Part shown: piece by piece, positions 26,693 through 35,621 of the stretch
Layout of the letters: each line of letters starts with the position of its first letter
How positions within the stretch are numbered: position 1 is the first letter of the stretch
NCBI RefSeq assembly: GCF_040545875.1
Contig: NZ_JBEPMR010000004.1
Reading direction: 5' to 3' (one strand)
Length of the DNA: 64,000 nucleotides
Source: Faecalicatena_A orotica
GTDB taxonomy: Bacteria > Bacillota > Clostridia > Lachnospirales > Lachnospiraceae
Translations under genes and position numbers: made by a program
The notes under the pieces: generated by a model
Told to the model about the DNA's origin: nothing
What the model saw: only the letters and a program-made list of their open reading frames with translations
Database searches by the model: none

Positions 26693-27823
26693 ATGAATCG
26701 AAGAGATGCTTTTACAGCTGCTATGAACCACGAGGATGGTGCGCCGCTGTTTGTTGATTTTGGCAAACACATTGGCTCCCCCCACCTTACAATGTACAAG
26801 AAATTAAAAGAATACTTAAATACGCTTGATTTCCCAGAGGAGGAACGTATTATAGACCGTATGGCACAGACCTGCTGTGTAGATGAATGTCTCCTCAAGG
26901 AGTTTGATGTGGATTTCCGCTGGCTGACCCCCGACCTCACTGTCGGTTCAGAAGAAGTGGATGACAAACACTATAAGGATATGTGGGGTGTTTTGTTTCA
27001 ATATACCGGTGATCACTGGGCTATCGTAGGAAGTCCGCTCGCCGATGCCGAGGATGAAGAAGATATTCTTGCGGCACACTATCCTGATCCTCATAATCCA
27101 GCTCTTTTTGCCGGTCTTGAAGAAAAAGCAAAAGATCTTTACGAAAATACCGATTATGTTCTTGGCGCTGACGGATTGAAATGTGGTCTTCTGCAGACTG
27201 CACTCCAGATGCGGGGATATGAAGATTTTATGTGTGATCTTATGGCCGATGAAGACTTTGCTAATGCCCTCCTTGATAAATTACTGGAAGTTCAAAAGGA
27301 AATGTGGACGGAATTTTTGAACAGAGTTGGAAAATATGTACAGCTTGTTTATCTGACGGATGATTATGGGACCCAGGATTCACTGCTGATCTCCCCTGAC
27401 ATATTTAGACAGTACATAAAACCCAGAAATGAAGAACTTATCCGGCATATCAAGAGTCTGGCAGATGTTAAAATTATGTTCCATTGCGATGGTTCTATCC
27501 TCCCCATTCTGGATGATATGATTAAGATGGGCGTAGATATTATCAATCCTGTTCAAACTTCAACCGAAAGTATGAAAGATACCGCTATGCTGAAAGAGCG
27601 CTTTGGCAGCAGACTTAATTTTCACGGTGCTATCGATGTACAGCAGATTCTTCCTAATGCTTCTATTTCCGAGATTAAAGAAGAAGTTAGGAAGCGGGTA
27701 CAGGATTTGTGGGCAGGAAAAGGCGGGTATATTTTGGCTCCCTGTCATAACATCGGTCACGATATAGAACCAGAAAAGTTAACTGCTGTATTTGAAGCAG
27801 TAAAAGAACTGAGGCGTTCCTGA
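26693..27823 (+). CDS. Uroporphyrinogen decarboxylase-family (MtaA/CmuA-like) methyltransferase (376 aa)
   Basis: The TIM-barrel family includes true HemE and corrinoid-dependent methyltransferases. This protein has the zinc-site pattern expected of the methyltransferases, His-x-Cys-like MFHCDGS (about 261) and a later Cys in LAPCHNIG (about 350), plus the family segment NFHGAIDVQQ. It lacks the HemE N-terminal RxPxWxMRQ motif, so heme synthesis is unlikely. The start at 26693 follows AGGAGG by 6 bases. No corrinoid protein is encoded nearby. Regulation by the acid-sugar operator suggests a role in that pathway, perhaps removing a methyl group, but this is inference. Confidence 0.82.
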   Translation: MNRRDAFTAAMNHEDGAPLFVDFGKHIGSPHLTMYKKLKEYLNTLDFPEEERIIDRMAQTCCVDECLLKEFDVDFRWLTPDLTVGSEEVDDKHYKDMWGVLFQYTGDHWAIVGSPLADAEDEEDILAAHYPDPHNPALFAGLEEKAKDLYENTDYVLGADGLKCGLLQTALQMRGYEDFMCDLMADEDFANALLDKLLEVQKEMWTEFLNRVGKYVQLVYLTDDYGTQDSLLISPDIFRQYIKPRNEELIRHIKSLADVKIMFHCDGSILPILDDMIKMGVDIINPVQTSTESMKDTAMLKERFGSRLNFHGAIDVQQILPNASISEIKEEVRKRVQDLWAGKGGYILAPCHNIGHDIEPEKLTAVFEAVKELRRS

Positions 27824-27867
27824 GAAAAATAGCAAACGCATTTTTCCCGGAGCAGATCAATAGAATT

Positions 27868-27918
27868 ATGATAAAAGGCAGTCAGAGAAATGTATTTTCT
27901 CCGGCTGCCTTTTATCAT
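27868..27918 (+). terminator. Terminator after the UroD-like gene
   Basis: ATGATAAAAGGCAG pairs with CTGCCTTTTATCAT with a further inner stem (AGAGAAA/TTTTCT). The T-rich 3' arm and downstream bases fit an intrinsic terminator, usable in both directions. Confidence 0.7.
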
Positions 27919-28049
27919 GATTATTCCATAGTAAATTTCTACTCTTTGTGCTAAAATAAAAAAGGTTTCTGTTTAACTTAGAGCTCTGTAAGTCTTATAT
28001 CTCTATGTTGAACATGATATCTGAGAACTTATATTAAGGAGATGAAACT

Positions 28050-29312
28050 ATGACAGTCATCCGACCCTTTCAGGGCGTGCGGCCCGCAAAAGAACTGGCT
28101 TCTTCTATTGCCGCACTGCCTTATGATGTATATAACCGCGAAGAAGCCAAAGAAGTCGTGGAGCAGAACCCTCTGTCCTTTTTAAAGATTGACCGGGCAG
28201 AGACACAGTTTCCGGACGATGCAGATATGTATTCCCAGAGCGTCTATGACCGTGCTAGAGACACGCTCGACAGTATGGCTGCTGATGGTTCTTTTATTCA
28301 GGATGAGGCAAAATGCTATTATATCTACGCACTTACAATGGGCGGACGCACACAGACCGGACTTGTCGGCTGTGCCTCCATTGATGATTATCTGGAAAAC
28401 CGGATTAAAAAGCATGAAAATACAAGGGAAGATAAAGAGCTGGACAGAACCCGCCATGTCGATACACTGAGTGCCCAGACAGGGCCCATTTTTCTGGCCT
28501 ACCACGCAGTTTCTGAACTAAACCAGATACTGGATGCGGTTAAAATGACTCTGCCTCTCTATGATTTTACGAGTGAGGATTCTGTACGCCATCAGGTATG
28601 GAAGATCGGAAGTCATGATAATATTGAAAGAATTGCTCATATTTTCGAAGAGGTTGATAATATTTATATAGCAGACGGCCATCACCGTGCCGCCTCGGCG
28701 GTAAAGGCTGGGCTGAAGCGCAGGGAAGAGTTCCCGGCATATACAGGGGACGAAGAATTTAACTATTTTCTTTCAGTACTTTTTCCGGCCGAGGAGCTTC
28801 ATATTTATGACTATAACCGGGTCGTTTCGGATTTAAACGAGTATACGTTCGATGCCTTTCTGGATATGGTCAGAAGCGGATTTGAGGTTTCAGAACCTCA
28901 GACAGAAGCTGTGCGGCCATCGCAGAAAGGGGAGATCGGCCTCTACGGAAATGGTTTCTGGTATTCTCTGCATGCGAAGCCATTCCTTTTCTCGGAAGAT
29001 CCCGTGAACAGTCTGGATGTTTCCATACTGCAAAATGTGGTTCTCGGACCACTGCTTGGCATCCGGGACCCGAAAACAGACAGCCGAATCCGGTTTGTCG
29101 GAGGAATCCGGGGACTGGAAGCACTTGCTGAGGCAGTCGATGATGCAGGGGACGGGGCAGCATTTGCCATGTACCCGACTTCGATGGACGAACTGCTGCG
29201 AGTAGCGGACGCCGGAAAACTGATGCCGCCCAAATCTACATGGTTTGAACCTAAACTTAGAAGTGGACTGCTGATCCACCGTTTCGAAAGAAGCGAACAC
29301 TTGGCAACATAA
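28050..29312 (+). CDS. DUF1015 family protein (420 aa)
   Basis: A soluble protein of the widespread DUF1015 family, often annotated as a putative HTH-related or SpoOJ-like protein but of unknown function. Conserved elements are RPFQGVRP at the N terminus, AALPYDVYN, the central HENTREDKELDR and IADGHHRAASA (around 210). The His and Asp residues suggest a catalytic or metal site. AAGGAG lies 9 bases before the ATG. The next gene, a methionine aminopeptidase, follows after 17 bases, so the two are probably co-transcribed. Confidence 0.85.
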   Translation: MTVIRPFQGVRPAKELASSIAALPYDVYNREEAKEVVEQNPLSFLKIDRAETQFPDDADMYSQSVYDRARDTLDSMAADGSFIQDEAKCYYIYALTMGGRTQTGLVGCASIDDYLENRIKKHENTREDKELDRTRHVDTLSAQTGPIFLAYHAVSELNQILDAVKMTLPLYDFTSEDSVRHQVWKIGSHDNIERIAHIFEEVDNIYIADGHHRAASAVKAGLKRREEFPAYTGDEEFNYFLSVLFPAEELHIYDYNRVVSDLNEYTFDAFLDMVRSGFEVSEPQTEAVRPSQKGEIGLYGNGFWYSLHAKPFLFSEDPVNSLDVSILQNVVLGPLLGIRDPKTDSRIRFVGGIRGLEALAEAVDDAGDGAAFAMYPTSMDELLRVADAGKLMPPKSTWFEPKLRSGLLIHRFERSEHLAT

Positions 29313-29329
29313 GAAAGGAGATTTTATTA

Positions 29330-30193
29330 ATGGAAAGAAATGACGCATGCTGGTGCGGCAGCGGAAAGAAATATAAAAAATGCCACATGGCTATTGATGA
29401 ACAGATCACACTACACGCGGAGAAGGGCGAGATCGTCCCGAGCCGCAAGCTGCTTAAAACCCCGTTCCAAATCGAGAAGATTAAAGAAAGTGCAGCGCTC
29501 AACACTGCGGTTCTGGACGCTGTGGCTGAACAGATTCATATTGGGATGAGCACGGAAGAGATAGACCGGATCGTCTATGATGTCACGACGAAAAACGGCG
29601 GGATTCCTGCACCGCTTCATTACCAGGGCTTCCCGAAGAGTGTGTGTACATCACTCAATAACGAAATCTGCCACGGTATTCCGGATGAGAACATCATTCT
29701 GGAAGAAGGAGATATCATCAATGTCGATGTCTCTACCATACTGAACGGATATTTTTCTGATGCATCAAGAATGTTTAAGATGGGGAAAATATCAGAGCGC
29801 GCAGAACGCATTATCAAAGTGACGGAAGAGTGTGTGGAACTGGGACTCGCCGCAGCCAAACCGTGGGGGCACTTAGGTGATATCGCCGATGCCATCAACA
29901 CCCATGCACAGGCGAACGGATATTCCGTCGTCGAAGAAATCGGCGGCCACGGAATCGGACTGCAGTTCCATGAAGACCCGTTCGTAAGCTATGTAACCCC
30001 TAGGGGAAGCGAAATGCTCCTCGTGCCGGGCATGATGTTTACGATTGAACCTATGATCAACGAAGGCAGCCCAGATTTCTTCGTTGACGAGGACAATGAC
30101 TGGACTGTATATACGATTGACGACGGACTATCCGCACAGATTGAATATATGGTGCTTGTGAAAGAAGACGGAATAGAAGTACTGACAAAATAA
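29330..30193 (+). CDS. map: Type I methionine aminopeptidase with SEC-C zinc motif (287 aa)
   Basis: Removes N-terminal Met from nascent proteins. An N-terminal SEC-C motif (NDACWCGSGKKYKKCH, about 3-18) binds zinc and may dock the enzyme at the ribosome. The pita-bread catalytic domain follows with CHGIPDE, the metal-ligand Asp residues in INVDVSTILNGYFSDASR (partial), the His in GGHGIGLQFHEDP, and the Glu in FTIEPMINEG. SEC-C-tagged MetAPs are common as second copies in Clostridia. The gene ends 1 base before a bidirectional hairpin. Confidence 0.93.
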   Translation: MERNDACWCGSGKKYKKCHMAIDEQITLHAEKGEIVPSRKLLKTPFQIEKIKESAALNTAVLDAVAEQIHIGMSTEEIDRIVYDVTTKNGGIPAPLHYQGFPKSVCTSLNNEICHGIPDENIILEEGDIINVDVSTILNGYFSDASRMFKMGKISERAERIIKVTEECVELGLAAAKPWGHLGDIADAINTHAQANGYSVVEEIGGHGIGLQFHEDPFVSYVTPRGSEMLLVPGMMFTIEPMINEGSPDFFVDEDNDWTVYTIDDGLSAQIEYMVLVKEDGIEVLTK

Positions 30194-30194
30194 A

Positions 30195-30229
30195 GAAGAT
30201 GCGGCTGCCCCCAGCCGCATCTTCTCTTA
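30195..30229. terminator. Bidirectional terminator between map and the ROK kinase gene
   Basis: GAAGATGCGGCTG (30195-30207) pairs perfectly with CAGCCGCATCTTC (30212-30224), with a 4-base loop. It separates convergent genes and ends directly at the kinase stop codon. Confidence 0.75.
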
Positions 30230-31147
30230 TATCTCAAGCCTCTGCCGTGCAAACACAGCCGCGCCGATCACGCCTTTGCCGATGAATTCTTTTGAATAGA
30301 GATAGTCAAACCCATAAGCCATGACGTCCCTCCCTGTATTCTCATTCACGGCTCTCTCGAATTCTTCCCGCGGGAAATCTGCCATTTCCGGCACCCCGCC
30401 GCCCACGATGATCGTGTCAGGGTTAAAGATCGTGACCATGACTGCATAAATATATGCACAGGCCTGAATGAAATCCTTCATCGGTTTTTCATCCTTATGC
30501 TTTGTAAACATATCCTGGATCTCGGTGTCCGGATAATACTGTCTGCGCAGCTCCTGCAGCCGCCATCCGGATGCATAGCACTCGCAGCAGCCGGTTTTCC
30601 CGCAGCTGCACCTGACATCCCCGCCAAAGTATGGAATGTGCCCGATATCCAGTTCTGCCCCGTTCTTTCCTTCCAGAGGCTTTCCGTCAATCACTACGGA
30701 TGAACCGACGCCTGTGCCGATATAAATACCGACTACCACCTTCTGTTTTTCAAGGTGGTTTGCCGCGATATCGTACAGCAGGATATTATTCACATCATTG
30801 TTGATAAACACTGGTACTTTAAAATATGCCCTGATTCCCTCTGCCATATTGGTATGGGAAAAGACTGCTTCTCCCTCCTGATTCCGGATATTTGTGGTAC
30901 AGATGACCGTTTCCTTGTCATTCTCCACAGAGGAAGGGACTCCGATCGAAATCGCTTCCACCTTCCGGATATGATTCTTCTCTATATAATCTGCGATGAT
31001 TTCACAGATCTTTTCGATTGGTTTGTCTGCATATGCAACAGCCGAACTTTTTATCACAGAGGGAGACAGCATTTCATTATCCGGCGTAACTGCACCGATA
31101 CGAAGATTGGTGCCGCCCAGATCAATTCCGATAATTACGTTCTCCAT
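30227..31147 (-). CDS. ROK family sugar kinase, allose kinase-like (306 aa)
   Basis: Phosphorylates a hexose with ATP in the cytoplasm. The N-terminal phosphate loop is DLGGTNLRIGAV (about 9-20), the second ATP motif is GIYIGTGVGSSVV, and the zinc cluster is CSCGKTGCCECYASG (about 183-197) after the catalytic GAELDIGHIPY. The ELDIGH and CxCGxxGCxE pattern resembles D-allose kinase, but ROK substrates are hard to predict. It is the last gene of the ROK-regulated cluster, 72 bases after the regulator gene. Confidence 0.88.
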   Translation of the reverse strand: MENVIIGIDLGGTNLRIGAVTPDNEMLSPSVIKSSAVAYADKPIEKICEIIADYIEKNHIRKVEAISIGVPSSVENDKETVICTTNIRNQEGEAVFSHTNMAEGIRAYFKVPVFINNDVNNILLYDIAANHLEKQKVVVGIYIGTGVGSSVVIDGKPLEGKNGAELDIGHIPYFGGDVRCSCGKTGCCECYASGWRLQELRRQYYPDTEIQDMFTKHKDEKPMKDFIQACAYIYAVMVTIFNPDTIIVGGGVPEMADFPREEFERAVNENTGRDVMAYGFDYLYSKEFIGKGVIGAAVFARQRLEI

Positions 31148-31218
31148 ATTACTCCATTCCTACTTCCTGATGCAGACAGTACAAACTTTTTGCGGACGAA
31201 TCTGTTTGTGAAGCCCGC

Positions 31219-32385
31219 TTATATGGAATCTGCAATCTCGTCAATCCATGCATTTCTCGTCATATAGAAGCATCCGCGCATCATATGGTATTCATCATAT
31301 TTCGCATTCCTTGCCTGTACATGGATCGGGATTGCATCATTCTTCATCTCTTCCATAAATGCCTTGAAATGTTCTGTAATGATCCTGCAGTAGTCGCTTT
31401 TACAGCTGTCTACTACAATTCTGGTAGGATTATACACCCACAGGAGATTATACAGAACCTTTGACACTGTGTTCAGCACCGGAGTCAGTATCTGTACTGC
31501 CTGCGCATCGTTCTCCTGATACAGCTTAAGCATTTCGGAAAAATGCAGATTCATTCCCGCTTCTTTCATCGTTCTTTTCACGGCAGAGATGGATACGACC
31601 TCTTCCAGAGTGGTAAAACGATTCTCATTCCCGTCCATTGTGATGAGCATCTTTCCGACCTCTCCTGCCATATTCTCTTCCCCCGCGACCGCTTCGTCTT
31701 TGTGGATGAAATATCCTCCGACCCCATAGCCACAGTAGAAGTAGAACTGGCTCTCCATTTCCGGGTTCAGGCTGTCATACTCTGACCTCGCCGCTGCAAA
31801 TACATCATGAAGTATCAATATATTATTTATTCCAAATTCATTCTCAAATAATTCCCTGATATGTAATTCTTTAAAATCAGGTATCAGATCATAGTTTACA
31901 AGATCCACTTCTTCATCATAGGCACTCGGCACAAAAACGGCCATACCCGTTGTGGCAGTGGATATTGTTTCAAGTTCCTCCCTGATGGCCTGAAAAACGT
32001 CCGACAGAGATTCCCTGTAAGTTCTTTCACTCTCCAGAGGAATGCTTCGTTCCCTTAGGAGTCTCTCATATATGTCATAGATCAGGAAACTGATCTCATC
32101 CTCAGAGGTAAGATTCACACACACAATATTACCGTAATTCTCTGCAATCTCAAGTACCTTGGGATTCCTCCCCACATCTGAGTTTGCAGACTCCTTTTCT
32201 ACCAGAATACCGGCAGCTATCAGATCGTCGACCACATGCTTGACCGTCATAAGGCTGATGTGGTTCTCCTTCGCAAGAATACTCCTTGTTGTGGATTTAC
32301 TCCGTATGATACTCTGCAGGATATTTCCCATATTTACATTTCTGATATTTTTTACTGTCAGGACCGGTTTCTTTTCTACTGCCAT
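31219..32385 (-). CDS. ROK family transcriptional regulator, NagC/XylR type (388 aa)
   Basis: A sugar-responsive repressor: an N-terminal winged helix-turn-helix (about 15-75, with TTRSILAKENHISLMTVKHV partly forming it) and a C-terminal ROK domain with a degenerate ATP site. The zinc-type Cys cluster of ROK kinases is reduced. The start at 32385 has GGGAG 11 bases upstream. A GTG at 32424 is in frame but without a ribosome site. It most likely binds the 24-bp palindromes at the two dehydrogenase promoters in this cluster. Confidence 0.87.
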   Translation of the reverse strand: MAVEKKPVLTVKNIRNVNMGNILQSIIRSKSTTRSILAKENHISLMTVKHVVDDLIAAGILVEKESANSDVGRNPKVLEIAENYGNIVCVNLTSEDEISFLIYDIYERLLRERSIPLESERTYRESLSDVFQAIREELETISTATTGMAVFVPSAYDEEVDLVNYDLIPDFKELHIRELFENEFGINNILILHDVFAAARSEYDSLNPEMESQFYFYCGYGVGGYFIHKDEAVAGEENMAGEVGKMLITMDGNENRFTTLEEVVSISAVKRTMKEAGMNLHFSEMLKLYQENDAQAVQILTPVLNTVSKVLYNLLWVYNPTRIVVDSCKSDYCRIITEHFKAFMEEMKNDAIPIHVQARNAKYDEYHMMRGCFYMTRNAWIDEIADSI

Positions 32386-32431
32386 ATTGTCTGAATCTCC
32401 CTCTGCATTTACGCGATTTTTCACCTGTAGT

Positions 32432-33727
32432 TTATTTTAAACAGGTCTTAAGAGACTTGTCAATGATTTCAACCGCCTCATCTACATTTTCGCGGGAAGT
32501 AATCAGGGCCGGATGCATAACGACTACTACATTTTCCAGATTCTTACGGCTTTCCAGTTCGGTAATCAGGCCGTTTTCGAGCATGGTTTCGTAGAATTCC
32601 TGACCGAGTACATACTTGTCTGCATTCGGGCTTCCTTCTATCTCAATGCCCTGAAGCAGGCCGCGTCCGCGCACATCTTTGATTACATCGTATTTTTCTT
32701 TCAGGACCAGAAGCTTCTCATGAAGGTAATCCCCTGTCTCACGGCTGTTGTCTACCAGATGTTCCCTCTCGATAATTTCCAGATTTTTAAGCGCACTGCG
32801 GCATGTCAGCGGATAGCAGGAGTGTGTATGTCCGTGCAGGCTGATTTTGCTCATTGCTTCCCCGATCTCCCTGCGGCATAGAACCGCGGATCCCGGTACA
32901 TAGCCACTCGTCAGGCCTTTCCCGGTGACAAGGATATCCGGCGTTACGCCCTCATACTGACAGGCGAACATCGATCCTGTCTGGCCGATACCTGTTACAA
33001 CCTCGTCGAAGATCAGAAGTGCGCCATACTTATCGCACAATTCTCTTACACCCTTCCAGAATCCCTTCGGAGGCACAATCACGCCGCCGGCCGCAAAGAT
33101 TGGCTCTGAAATGACCGCCGCGATGCGGTCCCCGCCTTCATGCAGCATCGTCTGCTCCAGATATTTCAGGCACTGCAGTCCGCAGGTGCCCGGCTCTTTA
33201 CCGAAATCACAATGGTAGCAGTAAGGTGGTGCAGAATGTACGAACCCTCTCGGAAGCAGTTCGGAAATCCCTGAGTTTTCCTGAATCATCTCTGATTTAC
33301 CCGTTGCTGCTGCAGCTCCTGCTGTGGAACCGTGGAAACCTCTTCTAAAGGAAATGACTCTTCCTCCGCCTCTGTAATATTTTGCCGTCTTCAGCGCAAA
33401 CTCATTGGCGTCTGATCCGGTACATCCGAACATCACCTTGTCGAGTCCTTCCGGTGATATTTCAATCATTTTTTCCGCCAGGGCTGCTCTTTCTTCTGTC
33501 GCAAAACAGGACGTTACAGACACCAGCTTTTCCAGCTGCTCCTTCAGGGCCTCAATCATTTCCTCATTTCCATGTCCAAGGGTACAGGCAGAAAACTGTC
33601 CGGAGAAATCCAGATATTTTTTTCCTGACTCATCGTACATATACATTCCCTTACCCCTGGTAAATACAATATCGTCCGTTGTATAGCACTGTATTAAATA
33701 TTTTTTATCTTTTTCGATTGTCTTCAT
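32432..33727 (-). CDS. Class III PLP-dependent aminotransferase (431 aa)
   Basis: A fold-type I aminotransferase of the 4-aminobutyrate/ornithine group. GCTGSDANEFALK binds the PLP phosphate, DEVVTGIGQTG holds the cofactor Asp, and K270 in TGKGLTSGY is the Schiff-base lysine. A YCYHCDFGKEPGTCGLQC insert carries four cysteines. The start at 33727 follows AGGAG by 8 bases. It is 26 bases after NagB. In this cluster it could remove or add the amino group of an amino sugar or aminocyclitol, but the substrate is unknown. Confidence 0.9.
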   Translation of the reverse strand: MKTIEKDKKYLIQCYTTDDIVFTRGKGMYMYDESGKKYLDFSGQFSACTLGHGNEEMIEALKEQLEKLVSVTSCFATEERAALAEKMIEISPEGLDKVMFGCTGSDANEFALKTAKYYRGGGRVISFRRGFHGSTAGAAAATGKSEMIQENSGISELLPRGFVHSAPPYCYHCDFGKEPGTCGLQCLKYLEQTMLHEGGDRIAAVISEPIFAAGGVIVPPKGFWKGVRELCDKYGALLIFDEVVTGIGQTGSMFACQYEGVTPDILVTGKGLTSGYVPGSAVLCRREIGEAMSKISLHGHTHSCYPLTCRSALKNLEIIEREHLVDNSRETGDYLHEKLLVLKEKYDVIKDVRGRGLLQGIEIEGSPNADKYVLGQEFYETMLENGLITELESRKNLENVVVVMHPALITSRENVDEAVEIIDKSLKTCLK

Positions 33728-33753
33728 ACTGACATCTCCTTTTTGTCTAAATG

Positions 33754-34479
33754 TCATATCTTTGACAGGGCTGCTTCGTCTGCAATGACCGTCACATCCC
33801 TGTGAAGCTGCAATATGGAGGCCGGCACACGTGGAGTAATCGGTCCGCCAAGCATACGGCTGAGGGCATCTGCCTTCTCTTCGCCGCTTGCCAGCAGCAG
33901 GATCTTCTCCGCACTCATGATCGTGCCGATACCCATTGTATATGCCTGTCTCGGTACATCTTCAGCATTCTCGAAGAATCTCTTATTCGCCTCAATGGTA
34001 CTCAAAGCAAGTGAAACGCAGTGGCATTCTTTTATGAAGCTGTCCGACGGTTCGTTAAAACCGATGTGCCCGTTCCTCCCGAGTCCCAGAAGCTGGAGTC
34101 CGACGCCCCCGGTGCTTTGGATCAGTGCTTCATATTCCCTGCATACGGCGTCTGCATCTTCCCGCTCGCCGTCCGGGATAAACGTATTCTCTTCCTTTAT
34201 ATTTACATGGCCAAACAGATTCTCTTTCATAAAATAATAGTAGCTCTGGCTGTCCTCTCTGGAAATTCCTCTGTATTCATCCAGATTCATTGTCCTGATT
34301 TCTGAAAAGTCCAGAATTCCTTCCTGATACCACTTGCAAAGATATCTGTAAGCCCCTGCCGGGGTGGAGCCTGTTGCCAGGCCCAGAGCTTTCTCCGGGC
34401 CGGACACAATCTGCGCTGCAAGGATGGTTGCAGCCTTTTTACTCATTTCGTCATAATCTTTTACTCTGTATACTCTCAT
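33754..34479 (-). CDS. nagB: Glucosamine-6-phosphate deaminase (241 aa)
   Basis: Converts glucosamine 6-phosphate to fructose 6-phosphate and ammonia. LATGSTPAGAY (about 34-44) binds the phosphate, D67 in MNLDEYRG and H138 in GRNGHIGFNEP are the catalytic pair, and the length is normal. The presence of a full catalytic set argues for real deaminase/isomerase activity, though a related amino-hexose phosphate could be the substrate here. It lies between the Fe-type dehydrogenase (15 bases) and the aminotransferase. Confidence 0.9.
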   Translation of the reverse strand: MRVYRVKDYDEMSKKAATILAAQIVSGPEKALGLATGSTPAGAYRYLCKWYQEGILDFSEIRTMNLDEYRGISREDSQSYYYFMKENLFGHVNIKEENTFIPDGEREDADAVCREYEALIQSTGGVGLQLLGLGRNGHIGFNEPSDSFIKECHCVSLALSTIEANKRFFENAEDVPRQAYTMGIGTIMSAEKILLLASGEEKADALSRMLGGPITPRVPASILQLHRDVTVIADEAALSKI

Positions 34480-34493
34480 AATTTATGTACACC

Positions 34494-35531
34494 TTATTTA
34501 TCCCACTCACCATACTTGGCAATTACTTTGTCTTTGATCATCTGGCAGAACTCATCTGTTACTTTGAAATCATTTACGACTGTATACCAGTAGCCGTTGC
34601 TTTTCAGGAATTCTTTTTCATACTTGATTGCAGCAAATACGTCGTCCCATGTGATTCCCATGCCTTCCGGACGGATCTCAACACCTGCCCTGTGGATAAT
34701 ATCAAGTATTCCGTCAGGATCATTTCCGCCCATAGCTGAACCTACGAAGATTCCTAAGCATACTGGCTGTCCGTGGATAAATTTCTTCTTTGTCATGTAC
34801 TCTAATGTATAGAATAAGAAGTGGTCGCTTCCCTCGATCGGTCTTGGGTTCCAGCCATTGTTGTGGAACGCTCCGCCGCCCCATCTTAAACCTTCTGTCA
34901 GGATGCGGATTCCTTTTTCATTTAGCGCATAGATATCATCAAGCCCGTCTACGACTGACTGGAATACTTCTCTGACTTCTGCAACCATCTCTTCGTCATA
35001 TGGCCATTTCTCTTCGCATTTGCCCTGATCTGCAGCATATTTCCAGTCAAACATGGAGTTATTGTAGCAGAGTACGTCGCAGACACCGCTTCTGTTGAGA
35101 GCTTTCGGTCCGTTCTGGATAACATCATAATCCACATATACTGCAACCGGCTCAACATACCCCACATACTTTACAACACTGTTGAAACGAACACCGGCAC
35201 GGTGTCCGAACACTGCATTTGTCGCGATAGAAGTCGGAACCTGGTACAGAGGCATGTGGCTCTTCCATGCCACCATCTTTGCATAGTCAACTGCCTGTCC
35301 GCCGCCGAGGCCGATGACGGATTCAAACTTCGGAAGCTTCTCAACATTTGCCATGATCTCATCATATTCCAGTGTTTTTACAAAATGCACGATACAGTCA
35401 TCGTCAAATTCATCCTTAAAGGTATCCCATAAATCCTCCATCGTCACTACCAGATAAGGTCTCTGCACGATGTTTTTTAACTCTCCCACAAGGTTACGTC
35501 CGTAGATTGTTGTAAATAATTTTTTTGCCAT
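34494..35531 (-). CDS. Iron-containing alcohol dehydrogenase family protein, copy 1 (345 aa)
   Basis: A metal-dependent NAD(P) dehydrogenase of the dehydroquinate synthase/glycerol-1-phosphate dehydrogenase fold. GLGGGQAVDYAKMVAW (about 77-92) binds the cofactor and PTSIATNAVFG follows. Metal ligands probably include D in DVLCY and the His residues in GAFHNNGWNP and KFIHGQP. It differs from copy 2 (37151-38188) at about 12 of 345 residues. Its own promoter and operator lie between it and the GPH symporter. The start at 35531 follows AAGGAG by about 8 bases. Confidence 0.87.
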   Translation of the reverse strand: MAKKLFTTIYGRNLVGELKNIVQRPYLVVTMEDLWDTFKDEFDDDCIVHFVKTLEYDEIMANVEKLPKFESVIGLGGGQAVDYAKMVAWKSHMPLYQVPTSIATNAVFGHRAGVRFNSVVKYVGYVEPVAVYVDYDVIQNGPKALNRSGVCDVLCYNNSMFDWKYAADQGKCEEKWPYDEEMVAEVREVFQSVVDGLDDIYALNEKGIRILTEGLRWGGGAFHNNGWNPRPIEGSDHFLFYTLEYMTKKKFIHGQPVCLGIFVGSAMGGNDPDGILDIIHRAGVEIRPEGMGITWDDVFAAIKYEKEFLKSNGYWYTVVNDFKVTDEFCQMIKDKVIAKYGEWDK

Positions 35532-35553
35532 GATTTTTTCTCCTTTTATTCTT

Positions 35554-35577
35554 AAATATAATTTATAAACACTATTT
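35554..35577. promoter_or_regulatory. 24-bp palindromic operator at copy 1 promoter
   Basis: The site reads as an inverted repeat around TTTATAAA, with outer arms AAATATAA and CACTATTT. The same element, closer to a perfect palindrome, is at 38252-38275. It begins 7 bases downstream of the -10 box. Confidence 0.7.
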
Positions 35578-35583
35578 AATATT

Positions 35584-35612
35584 ATGGTATAACGAAATTT
35601 TTCATTTGTCAA
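35584..35612 (-). promoter_or_regulatory. Promoter of the dehydrogenase copy 1 operon
   Basis: TTGACA (35607-35612) and TACCAT (35584-35589) on the minus strand with a 17-base spacer. It starts the copy 1, nagB, aminotransferase, ROK regulator and kinase unit. Confidence 0.75.
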
Positions 35613-35621
35613 TCATTAATT

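Noticed and set aside
28008..28035. TTGAAC/TATATT as a promoter for the DUF1015 gene
   Set aside because: The -10 box abuts the ribosome binding site, so the transcript would start after it; no better promoter was found in the gap.
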